Positions 1 to 5,514 of a DNA stretch of 5,514 nt are shown here, piece by piece. This stretch comes from Acidobacteriaceae bacterium. Its GTDB lineage: Bacteria > Acidobacteriota > Terriglobia > Terriglobales > Acidobacteriaceae. Numbering within the stretch: the first letter of the stretch is position 1; each line of letters opens with the position of its first letter. Location: positions 1-5,514 of the forward strand of contig PMXH01000343.1 of NCBI GenBank assembly GCA_003165855.1. Reading direction: 5' to 3'. The notes below the pieces were generated by a model. The model searched no databases. It was given only the letters and a program-made list of their open reading frames with translations, and was not told where the DNA came from. The translations under genes and the position numbers were made by a program.

Positions 1-1306
1 CGACCACGGCAGGCGTATTCTCTGCCTGACGCCGAAGAACGTCCACCTGCATTTCCACCGCGATCAGCGACTGCACTGCTCCATCGTGCAGTTCCCGGGC
101 GAAGCGCGCCCGCTCCGCCGCCCCAGCCCTCCGCCGAAGCCGATGCAGCAGGTAGACGTTGTACACGGCCGGCCCCACCTGGCGGAGCAAATCAAGCAGA
201 AAGCGCAGTTCCTCTTGCGTGTCCCCATGCCATGCCGGATCGAATACGAATACTCGTCCCCGCCACTCCCCCCCAAACACAAAGGAAACTACGATTACCG
301 AGCGAAATGGCCGGTGCTCGTTCAATCGAACCAGCGATTCCGTAAGCGGTGAAGGCACCTGGTTGCCCTCACGGTCGAGCGCGATCACAGACCAACGTCC
401 AGCTGCGTTCGCGGCATAACACACCTCGCCCGGAAAGTCCTCCAAGTAGCCTTTCGCCTCCCGCGGGCCGGAATCCAACCACACAAAATCGGAAAATTCT
501 CCTTTGGGATTGCTTAACTCGCCCAGAAACCGTCTTTGGCTGTGAATCTCCTGCGAGGCGATCAGCAGCCGCGCCGCGCCGTACATGGAGACAATTTCCC
601 GGGCGATCTGCTGCAGCGTTCCCGTCAGCCCGGCTTCCACCCGCACTTTCGACAGCATGCGGGTCACCCCCGCCTTCTCGGCTCGCAGATGCTTTTGTTG
701 CTCCGCCAGATAGCCCAACAGCAGTCCCATCACCAGCAAGTAAACCGACAGCATGAAGAGCCGCTTCGGCTCGAACTCGGTCACATTGATCTGCAAACCC
801 GATAAAACATGCCATGGTAGCCTTCCCCCGCGTGCTGCCCACACATGCAGCAGGACAAAGCTTTCTGCCCACAGCAGCACCACTTCCGCTGCTGCGGTGC
901 TCAGCGTCGCCCACAAACCCCACCGGTAGGCTGCCGCCGTCAGCACGAAAAAAAAGAACAGGAAGAACGGGCTTCGCGGACCTTCCGCAAATACCGAAAT
1001 GAAAGCAGGCCACACAATGTCGGCTGCATGTACCAGCAGCCGAAACGACGCCGTGGAGGCCTTCCGACGCCGCAGGAGCATCAGGATCAAAATGCTATTC
1101 GCCAGGTAGAAAACGAACAGACCGTAGGCGGCGCTTGAACGGCCCAACTGCGTCGGGTCCATGTAAATCGCTACCAGGGCGGAAACCGCCAGAAACACGC
1201 GCGCGGTCGCCAGCCATCGCTCCGTCCGGCGAGTCTCGCTGGGATCTGCTGGAGCTTGTGGTCTTCCAAAAAAACGGTGGTTCGCATCAGTGCGCAATCG
1301 AATCAC
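1..1306 (-). CDS. Membrane sensor histidine kinase, HisKA_3 family, C-terminus cut by window edge
   Basis: The minus-strand frame is open from a stop at 1331-1333 to the left edge, giving 435 residues without the C-terminal ATPase domain. Residues 1-30 are polar. About six hydrophobic helices follow, near 33-49, 60-78, 90-106, 113-131, 133-156 and 183-201, including a phenylalanine-rich stretch at 114-120. Residues 215-390 look like a GAF-type sensor/linker domain; this is a weak call from pattern only. The decisive motif is ARELHDGAVQSL (403-414), the H box of two-component kinases that dimerise through HisKA_3 (NarX, DegS, LiaS type), with H407 the expected phosphoacceptor. Such kinases normally phosphorylate a LuxR/NarL-type response regulator, often the next gene, which here would lie beyond the left edge. 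The start is taken as GTG at 1304-1306, the only good candidate close to the in-frame stop. Its Shine-Dalgarno sequence is weak, so an in-frame TTG at 1295-1297 is possible. The signal sensed cannot be read from the sequence. Confidence 0.88.
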   Translation of the reverse strand, partial: MIRLRTDANHRFFGRPQAPADPSETRRTERWLATARVFLAVSALVAIYMDPTQLGRSSAAYGLFVFYLANSILILMLLRRRKASTASFRLLVHAADIVWPAFISVFAEGPRSPFFLFFFFVLTAAAYRWGLWATLSTAAAEVVLLWAESFVLLHVWAARGGRLPWHVLSGLQINVTEFEPKRLFMLSVYLLVMGLLLGYLAEQQKHLRAEKAGVTRMLSKVRVEAGLTGTLQQIAREIVSMYGAARLLIASQEIHSQRRFLGELSNPKGEFSDFVWLDSGPREAKGYLEDFPGEVCYAANAAGRWSVIALDREGNQVPSPLTESLVRLNEHRPFRSVIVVSFVFGGEWRGRVFVFDPAWHGDTQEELRFLLDLLRQVGPAVYNVYLLHRLRRRAGAAERARFARELHDGAVQSLIAVEMQVDVLRRQAENTPAVV

Positions 1307-1342
1307 GTCCCGGAGAGCGGATCTTTCAGGTTAAAGGGATTG

Positions 1343-1372
1343 TCTCGCATAGTATTGTGTCGCATAGTATTG
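1343..1372. repeat. 15-bp tandem direct repeat, candidate operator
   Basis: Two adjacent 15-bp units, 1343-1357 and 1358-1372, match at 14 of 15 positions and share the core TCGCATAGTATTG. Each unit contains the odd palindrome ATAGTAT. The repeat lies in the control region shared by the two kinase genes, close to where the minus-strand kinase promoter is expected. Tandem units of this size in a promoter region often bind a dimeric repressor or response regulator. The identity of any binding protein is unknown. Confidence 0.6.
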
Positions 1373-1516
1373 ATAAGAAAGATCAGGAGCAAGCAAAACT
1401 TTATGCGGGTGATTCCTCGGACACCCTGGCTCTGTGTCCAAGGGCGAACTACTCGCCAATCAGGTAGATTACTTCGGTAACCCATTTCTTACCTAACCCC
1501 AGTCTAAAATGGCAGC

Positions 1517-1521
1517 GAGGA
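1517..1521 (+). promoter_or_regulatory. Ribosome binding site that fixes the TTG start of the plus-strand kinase
   Basis: GAGGA lies 7 nt before the TTG at 1529-1531, an ideal Shine-Dalgarno position. An in-frame TAA at 1505-1507 rules out any start further upstream, and no in-frame ATG or GTG lies between. Together these favour TTG as the true initiation codon. Confidence 0.7.
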
Positions 1522-1528
1522 TTGTATC

Positions 1529-3289
1529 TTGCGCACCTATTCCAAGCTTTGGATCGCCGCCGTGGCAGCCTGTCTGGTGACCCTGGTCCTGGCTGCGCTT
1601 TTTCTGCATCAGTCTTTTCGGCTTACTGCCCTCAGCGACGTAATCCAGTGCCTCTTGCTGCTTTCTGGGACAATTTCCCTCATTCCCCATGCGGTGCGGT
1701 CACGCGGACGCTTGCGCCTGTTCTGGATGCTCATCGCCACCGGCATTGCCTTTTGGTTTTGCTACCAGTTGTTCTGGACCTATTACGAAGTCTGGCTGCG
1801 TACCGATGTCCCGGACCTCTGTGCCGCCGACATGATCCTTTTCCTCCACATTGTGCCATTGATGGGCGCTCTGGCCCTCCGTCCTCACGCCCCACAGGAT
1901 GAATATTCCGCCACCCTGCGCCGCCTCGACTTTGCCTTGATGATGATCTGGTGGATGTATCTCTACGTCCTCATTGTGATCCCCTGGCAGTACGTCGTCG
2001 CCAATGTAACGGCCTACAATGACAATCTGAATTCGTTGTATCTCATCGAGAAACTGGCGTTTCTTAGCGCCCTCGCCCTGGCTTGGAGAAGCAGCAAAGG
2101 CGGCTGGAGAACTTTCTATGCCAGCCTGTTCGGCGCCAGCATTACCTACGCCGCCAGCTCTCACATCGCCAATTGGGCCCTCAACCGGCACAGCTATTAC
2201 AGCGGAAGTCTCTACGACATTCCCCTCGCGGTCTCCATGGCGTGGATCACCGTGATCGGTCTGTGGACCCGCGAGCCCGAACCGCAAGCCGCCGTGCGCT
2301 CCGCTTCCACATTTCATGGCGTGTGGCTGGCCAGGCTGGGAATGATCGCCGCCTTTTCGCTGCCGCTGTTCGCGGCTTGGGCTCTGCTGGATGGAACAAT
2401 TCCACCGCCTATCCGTTGGTTCCGCATAGTCTTGACTCTGGCCATGGCCCTTCTCATGGGCATCTTGGTTTTCGTGCGGCAGCGTCTGCTGGACCGGGAA
2501 TTGGGCCGCTTGTTGGCCGACTCGCGGGAATCCTTCACCAATCTGAAGCGTCTGCAGGCGCAAATCACCGAATCCGAAAAACTAGCCTCCATCGGCCAAC
2601 TGGTCGGCGGTGCCGCGCATGAACTGAACAATCCCATCGCCGCCATGCTGGGTTATTCCGATCTGCTCCTGAGCACGCCTCTCAATCCGGAGCAGCACGA
2701 ACTGGCGGAGAAAATCGGGCAGCATGTTCGGCGCACCAAGTCACTGGTGGCCAGTCTGCTCAGTTTCGCCAAACAAGGGCCCGCCGCAATGGCTCCCGTG
2801 GATCTCAACACCGTGCTGCGGACCGCCGTCAAACTCGCTCAACCTCAGTGGCAAGCTCTCAAAATCGAAGTGCAAACTGAACTGCAACCCAACCTGCCAG
2901 TCGTCCTGGGAGACTCCAACCAGTTGCTCCAGGTTTGCGTGCAGATCCTCAACAGTGCGCTGCATGCGGCGGATCAGCGCTCTGGACGAATTCTGACTAT
3001 TGCCGCACAACACAAAGACGGCCTCGCCATCATCAACATCTCCGACACCAGCTCCGCCGTGAGCCCTGCCGAAAAAGAAGAAGAACGAGAAGAAGACCAG
3101 ACTCTCTCCGGCCTGGGCCTGAGCGCCTGTCAGGGTATCCTGCAGCAACACCACGGGCGCATCTTCTGGGAGCGAGACCGGAAAGCTGGAACTACGATCC
3201 GCATCGAACTCCCGGTCATTCCTGGGGAGCCAGAGAAATCGACTGGAGCTGGGGCTCCGGCGATATGGCAACCTCAACCGTCCGCTTGA
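1529..3289 (+). CDS. Ten-helix membrane sensor histidine kinase (HisKA/HATPase) with atypical ATP lid
   Basis: The product is 586 residues and starts at TTG 1529 behind GAGGA. The N-terminal half (5-317) holds about ten hydrophobic helices, near 5-27, 38-54, 63-90, 99-117, 135-158, 170-186, 195-216, 228-246, 264-287 and 297-317. The loop VWLRTDVPDLCAAD (88-101) resembles integral-membrane input domains I recall from acidobacterial kinases. A linker helix (318-350) leads to the HisKA H box GGAAHELNNPIAAMLGYSDLL (360-380), with H364 the likely phosphorylated residue. The HATPase shows an N box around N475 and a G2 motif GLGL (528-531). The G1 motif is aberrant: D506 is kept, but the usual DxGxG glycines are S508 and A510. 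The lid that follows is a charged run (515-523) with no recognisable F box. Autophosphorylation could therefore be reduced or altered. No receiver domain is attached and no cognate regulator lies nearby. The last 24 codons overlap the end of rlmN on the other strand. Confidence 0.9.
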   Translation: MRTYSKLWIAAVAACLVTLVLAALFLHQSFRLTALSDVIQCLLLLSGTISLIPHAVRSRGRLRLFWMLIATGIAFWFCYQLFWTYYEVWLRTDVPDLCAADMILFLHIVPLMGALALRPHAPQDEYSATLRRLDFALMMIWWMYLYVLIVIPWQYVVANVTAYNDNLNSLYLIEKLAFLSALALAWRSSKGGWRTFYASLFGASITYAASSHIANWALNRHSYYSGSLYDIPLAVSMAWITVIGLWTREPEPQAAVRSASTFHGVWLARLGMIAAFSLPLFAAWALLDGTIPPPIRWFRIVLTLAMALLMGILVFVRQRLLDRELGRLLADSRESFTNLKRLQAQITESEKLASIGQLVGGAAHELNNPIAAMLGYSDLLLSTPLNPEQHELAEKIGQHVRRTKSLVASLLSFAKQGPAAMAPVDLNTVLRTAVKLAQPQWQALKIEVQTELQPNLPVVLGDSNQLLQVCVQILNSALHAADQRSGRILTIAAQHKDGLAIINISDTSSAVSPAEKEEEREEDQTLSGLGLSACQGILQQHHGRIFWERDRKAGTTIRIELPVIPGEPEKSTGAGAPAIWQPQPSA

Positions 3290-4508
3290 GCTGGCCGCAA
3301 GCCGCGTAGATGTCCCGTCCCCGCGGACGCCGCAGGAACGCCGGAATTCCCGCATCGCGCAGAGTTTTCTGAAACGCCGCCACTCGCTCTTCGCTGGGAG
3401 TGGTGAAGTCAATTCCCGGTCCTGGGTTCAGCGCGATCAGATTCACCTTGCAGCGCAGCCCACGCAGCAACTCAGCAACTTCCCTAGCATTCTCCGGCGT
3501 GTCGTTCACACCGCCGAGCAACACGTACTCGAACGTGATCCACTCGCGGGTACGCAGGGGAAACGCCCGCGCCGCTGCCATCAGCATTTCCAGATTCCAT
3601 TTCTTATTGAGCGGCATAAGACGAGTGCGCCACGCATCGTTCGAAGCGTTCAAAGAAATCGCCAGCTTCGGCCGGATGGTTTCAGCGCCAAAATCATGGA
3701 TACGCGGCACAATCCCCGACGTCGACACCGTCATCCGCCGCTCTGCAATACCTACACCCTCTACCAGCAGACGCGCTGCCTTCACGAAATTCTCGTAATT
3801 CAGAAACGGCTCGCCCATTCCCATGAAAACCAGGTTAATGCGATCTTCCGGCGGCGAAACGCCTTGATCCTTGAGCACCGCGCAGACCTGCCCTACAATC
3901 TCGCCCGCCGTCAGGTTACGCTTCACGCCCAGCAGCGCCGTCAGACAGAACTGGCAATCCACCGCACACCCCACCTGGCTGGAGATGCAGATCGTCGAGC
4001 GACCGGGATTTTGTCGGGCCCTATCTTGCGGCATCTGACTTTCGGTTTGCTTTTGGGTGGCGCAGCGCTTCAGCGCTGCGATAGGCTCATCCTTTTCGGA
4101 ACGAGCTTTAGCCCCTGAAGTGCCTAGGCTGGAATCATCAGCTTCATCGCCAGCGTCAGACCCATCCCCCGCTTCCCCTCCATCGCCCTCCGGCATCCAG
4201 ACGGTCTCCACGCTCTGCCCATCCGCAAACCCAATCAAATACCGCACCGTCCCATCCACCGACACAAACTTCTTTTCGATCCGCGCCGCCCCCACCTGCA
4301 CTCCGCTCTGAATCAACTTCTCCCGGAACCCCTGCGGCAGCGTGGAAATCTCCTCCAGCGTCTCCACCCGCTGCCGGTACACCGCATCCATGATCTGCTT
4401 GGCGCGATAGCTGGGCTCACCCGCCTCCCTCACCATCGCGGTGATCTCCTCGCGGTTCTTGCCGAGTAGCGGCGATGTTAGAGGTTCACTCATAAATTGA
4501 TGATCCAT
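3216..4508 (-). CDS. rlmN: Dual-specificity RNA methyltransferase RlmN (23S rRNA A2503 / tRNA A37)
   Basis: RlmN is a cytoplasmic radical-SAM enzyme that methylates C2 of A2503 in 23S rRNA and of A37 in some tRNAs, using two SAM molecules and a methyl-cysteine intermediate. The key residues are present. C181, C185 and C188 (CAVDCQFC) form the CX3CX2C site for the 4Fe-4S cluster. C404 in AACGQLK is the methyl-carrying cysteine (E. coli C355), and C174 in ICISSQVGC matches E. coli C118. The SAM-binding MGEP is at 231-234 and SLNAS at 285-289. Family members are usually about 340-390 residues; this one is 430. The excess is an in-frame insertion at about 109-168, between the N-terminal domain (ETVWMPEG) and the radical-SAM barrel. 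It begins acidic and glycine-rich and continues as a basic, repeat-like segment. The start is ATG 4508; ATG 4493, five codons on, is an alternative, and neither has a strong Shine-Dalgarno sequence. The final 24 codons overlap the convergent kinase gene. Confidence 0.95.
   Translation of the reverse strand: MDHQFMSEPLTSPLLGKNREEITAMVREAGEPSYRAKQIMDAVYRQRVETLEEISTLPQGFREKLIQSGVQVGAARIEKKFVSVDGTVRYLIGFADGQSVETVWMPEGDGGEAGDGSDAGDEADDSSLGTSGAKARSEKDEPIAALKRCATQKQTESQMPQDRARQNPGRSTICISSQVGCAVDCQFCLTALLGVKRNLTAGEIVGQVCAVLKDQGVSPPEDRINLVFMGMGEPFLNYENFVKAARLLVEGVGIAERRMTVSTSGIVPRIHDFGAETIRPKLAISLNASNDAWRTRLMPLNKKWNLEMLMAAARAFPLRTREWITFEYVLLGGVNDTPENAREVAELLRGLRCKVNLIALNPGPGIDFTTPSEERVAAFQKTLRDAGIPAFLRRPRGRDIYAACGQLKRTVEVAISPEPQLQSISLAPQE
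4005..4184 (-). repeat. Repeat-like in-frame insertion within rlmN
   Basis: These 180 nt encode RlmN residues about 109-168, which have no counterpart between the two conserved blocks of the family. On the coding strand the first third is acidic and low in complexity (G, D, E, A, S). Next comes a short imperfect hairpin with the core GGGCTAAAGC, then a perfect 20-bp palindrome, then a polar basic stretch (ATQKQTESQMPQDRARQ). The order 'ggggctaaagc ... gcagcgctgaagcgctgc' resembles dispersed palindromic repeats I recall from acidobacterial genomes, but only one copy is in this window. The boundaries are inferred from where family similarity stops, not from target duplications, and none were seen. 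Confidence 0.5.
4061..4080. repeat. Perfect 20-bp palindrome with 2-nt centre inside rlmN
   Basis: The arms CGCAGCGCT (4061-4069) and AGCGCTGCG (4072-4080) are exact reverse complements around the dinucleotide TC. The sequence can form a strong GC-rich hairpin in the rlmN mRNA. It encodes AALKRCA (residues 144-150) inside the non-conserved insertion. It is not a terminator: no T-run follows on either strand, and it lies mid-gene. Confidence 0.8.
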
Positions 4509-4663
4509 TCTCGCCTACCGAGCTGCAACGCCCCGAAGAACGTCTGCAACTTGCTGATTCTAAGCCACTAACCTTCTTATTGTTGCACACCCCACCTGGC
4601 CCTGCCAGATGTGTAAGAATAGTAAAGCACCTTCAGGGCAGGATCCGCGATCAAAACTAAGTC
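4509..4663. promoter_or_regulatory. Divergent intergenic region between rlmN and the M16 peptidase
   Basis: These 155 bp separate two genes transcribed in opposite directions, so both promoters are expected here. The middle (4570-4625) is comparatively AT-rich, with TTGTTG/TTGCAC hexamers and a TAAGAAT stretch, but their spacing does not make a good sigma-70 promoter, so none is called. A small hairpin CTGGC-CCT-GCCAG lies at 4596-4608. A 16-bp string at 4585-4600 recurs exactly inside rlmN at 3964-3979. Confidence 0.4.
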
Positions 4664-5514
4664 ATGGTAAAAGAAGTCCGCAATATTCGTCGTCAGGTGC
4701 TGCCCCACGGCCTCACCGTCATCACCGAGCAGATGGAGCACATCCGCTCCGCTTCCATCGGCATTTGGCTCGAGACCGGCTCGCGCGACGAGACTCCGCA
4801 GGTCAACGGCATCTCCCACTTCATCGAGCACATGGTCTTCAAAGGCACCAAGCACCGCACCGCCGAAGAGATCGCCCGCCAGGTCGATTCCATCGGCGGC
4901 AACATGGACGCCTTCACCTCCAAAGAATGCATCTGCTTCAACGTCAAGGTGCTCGACGAACATGTCCCGGTCGCGCTTGATATTCTCTCCGACCTCGTCC
5001 TGCACCCCACATTCACCACCGAAGACATCGCCCGCGAGCGTGGCGTCATCCTCGAAGAGATCAAGATGGACGCGGACAATCCAGACTACCTCGTCCACGA
5101 AATCTTCACCCAGAACTTCTGGAAAGATCACGCGCTGGGCAAGCCAATCCTGGGCACCAAAGAGACGGTGAAGAAATTCGAACGCCAAGCTGTGCTCGAC
5201 ACCTACGCCCACCGCTTCGCGCCCGGCAACATCATCGTGGCCGCCGCCGGACATCTTGACCACGATCATTTCGTCGATCTGGTGGTGAAGCACTTCGAGC
5301 ACCTGAAGCCCGCGCAGAACGGATTCCATGAACCCGCACCCAAAATCGTTCCTCGCATCGTGCTGCGCAACAAGAAGGCGCTCGAACAGGTTCAACTCTG
5401 CATCGGCGTTCCGGCGTATCCGATTGCCCACGAGAAGCGCCACGCCGGTTACATCCTCAACACGCTGCTCGGCGGAGGCATGAGCTCTCGCCTGTTCCAG
5501 AATATCCGCGAGCG
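4664..5514 (+). CDS. M16 family zinc metallopeptidase (processing-peptidase-like), C-terminus cut by window edge
   Basis: The visible 283 residues are the N-terminal M16 domain of a metallopeptidase related to mitochondrial processing peptidase and bacterial YmxG/PqqL-type proteins. LPHGLTVITEQM (13-24) is the usual opening strand. GISHFIEHMVFKGT (49-62) carries the inverted zinc motif HxxEH, with H52 and H56 as zinc ligands and E55 as catalytic base. ERGVILEEI (125-133) supplies the third ligand, most likely E132. IGGNMDAFTSKE (77-88) and GGGMSSRLFQNIRE (270-283) are further family signatures. Full-length single-chain members are about 400-450 residues, so roughly a third is missing off the right edge. 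There is no signal peptide, suggesting a cytoplasmic protein. The start is ATG 4664, the first ATG after an in-frame TAA at 4658-4660, and it fits the family N-terminus. The Shine-Dalgarno sequence is weak: GCAGGA at 4638-4643 is too far upstream. All active-site residues seen are intact, so it is probably an active peptidase, though its substrate is unknown. Confidence 0.93.
   Translation, partial: MVKEVRNIRRQVLPHGLTVITEQMEHIRSASIGIWLETGSRDETPQVNGISHFIEHMVFKGTKHRTAEEIARQVDSIGGNMDAFTSKECICFNVKVLDEHVPVALDILSDLVLHPTFTTEDIARERGVILEEIKMDADNPDYLVHEIFTQNFWKDHALGKPILGTKETVKKFERQAVLDTYAHRFAPGNIIVAAAGHLDHDHFVDLVVKHFEHLKPAQNGFHEPAPKIVPRIVLRNKKALEQVQLCIGVPAYPIAHEKRHAGYILNTLLGGGMSSRLFQNIRE

Larger units (their letters stand above)
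1307..1528. promoter_or_regulatory. Divergent control region between two sensor kinase genes
   Basis: This 222-bp gap separates two genes transcribed away from each other, so promoters for both should lie here. It is visibly more AT-rich than the flanking genes. The most structured part is a tandem direct repeat at 1343-1372, 32-61 bp upstream of the minus-strand GTG, a typical place for an operator or promoter. AT-rich hexamers such as TACTAT on the minus strand within each repeat could act as -10 elements. I could not pair any hexamer convincingly with a -35 box, so no promoter is called. A 60-codon minus-strand frame (1303-1485) crosses the region and is treated as a finding, not a gene. 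Confidence 0.5.

Noticed and set aside
167..174. GGCCGGCC palindrome
   Set aside because: An 8-bp GC palindrome inside coding sequence is expected by chance at this base composition.
948..955. Run of eight A (poly-T in the kinase mRNA sense) as programmed slippage site
   Set aside because: The kinase frame continues unbroken to its H box, and the run simply encodes phenylalanines of a membrane helix; nothing suggests a useful alternative frame.
369..1013. 214-codon minus-strand frame
   Set aside because: It lies in a different frame from the one carrying the ARELHDGAVQSL motif, has no membrane or domain pattern, and is a GC-driven shadow of the HisKA_3 kinase.
1700..2563. 287-codon minus-strand frame
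   Set aside because: Antisense shadow of the plus-strand kinase; it is glutamine/glycine/histidine-rich with no recognisable motif, while the opposite strand has clear helices and an H box.
2741..3412. 223-codon minus-strand frame across the kinase/rlmN junction
   Set aside because: Out of frame with rlmN and without motifs; it spans the HATPase domain of the real plus-strand gene.
4061..4080. Palindrome as transcription terminator
   Set aside because: It lies mid-gene in rlmN with no following T-run on either strand, and coding continues intact through it.
4577..5443. 288-codon minus-strand frame
   Set aside because: Antisense to the M16 peptidase, which has the HxxEH motif and family signatures; the antisense product is a V/D/E/G-rich translation artefact.

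Overview
The window reads as chromosomal DNA from a moderately GC-rich, free-living bacterium. An acidobacterium (Terriglobia, Koribacter-like) is my best guess. The guess rests on the many-helix sensor kinases, the style of RlmN (FCLTALLGVKRNL after the cluster cysteines) and a palindromic segment that resembles dispersed repeats I recall from that phylum. It is inference; no marker gene settles it.

Layout, left to right. (1) Positions 1-1306, minus strand: a membrane sensor histidine kinase of the HisKA_3 (NarX/LytS/DegS-like) type, cut by the left edge just after its phosphoacceptor histidine. (2) Positions 1307-1528: a shared divergent control region with a 15-bp tandem direct repeat. (3) Positions 1529-3289, plus strand: a second sensor kinase with about ten membrane helices and a HisKA/HATPase core whose ATP-binding loop is atypical. 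It starts at TTG behind a good Shine-Dalgarno sequence. (4) Positions 3216-4508, minus strand: rlmN, the radical-SAM methyltransferase for A2503 of 23S rRNA and A37 of tRNA. It converges on the kinase and overlaps it by 74 bp. It carries an in-frame insertion of about 60 residues, and part of that insertion is a perfect 20-bp palindrome. (5) Positions 4509-4663: a short divergent control region. (6) Positions 4664-5514, plus strand: an M16 zinc metallopeptidase, cut by the right edge.

The two kinases are transcribed away from one control region and use different phosphotransfer families. No receiver or output regulator is visible, so partners would lie off the left edge or elsewhere. RlmN and the M16 peptidase are housekeeping genes with no obvious link to the kinases.

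No tRNA, rRNA, CRISPR, transposase or phage gene was seen. The most unusual signal is the repeat-like palindromic segment that appears to have been domesticated as coding sequence inside rlmN. Next come the direct-repeat operator candidate between the kinases and the degenerate ATP lid of the second kinase.
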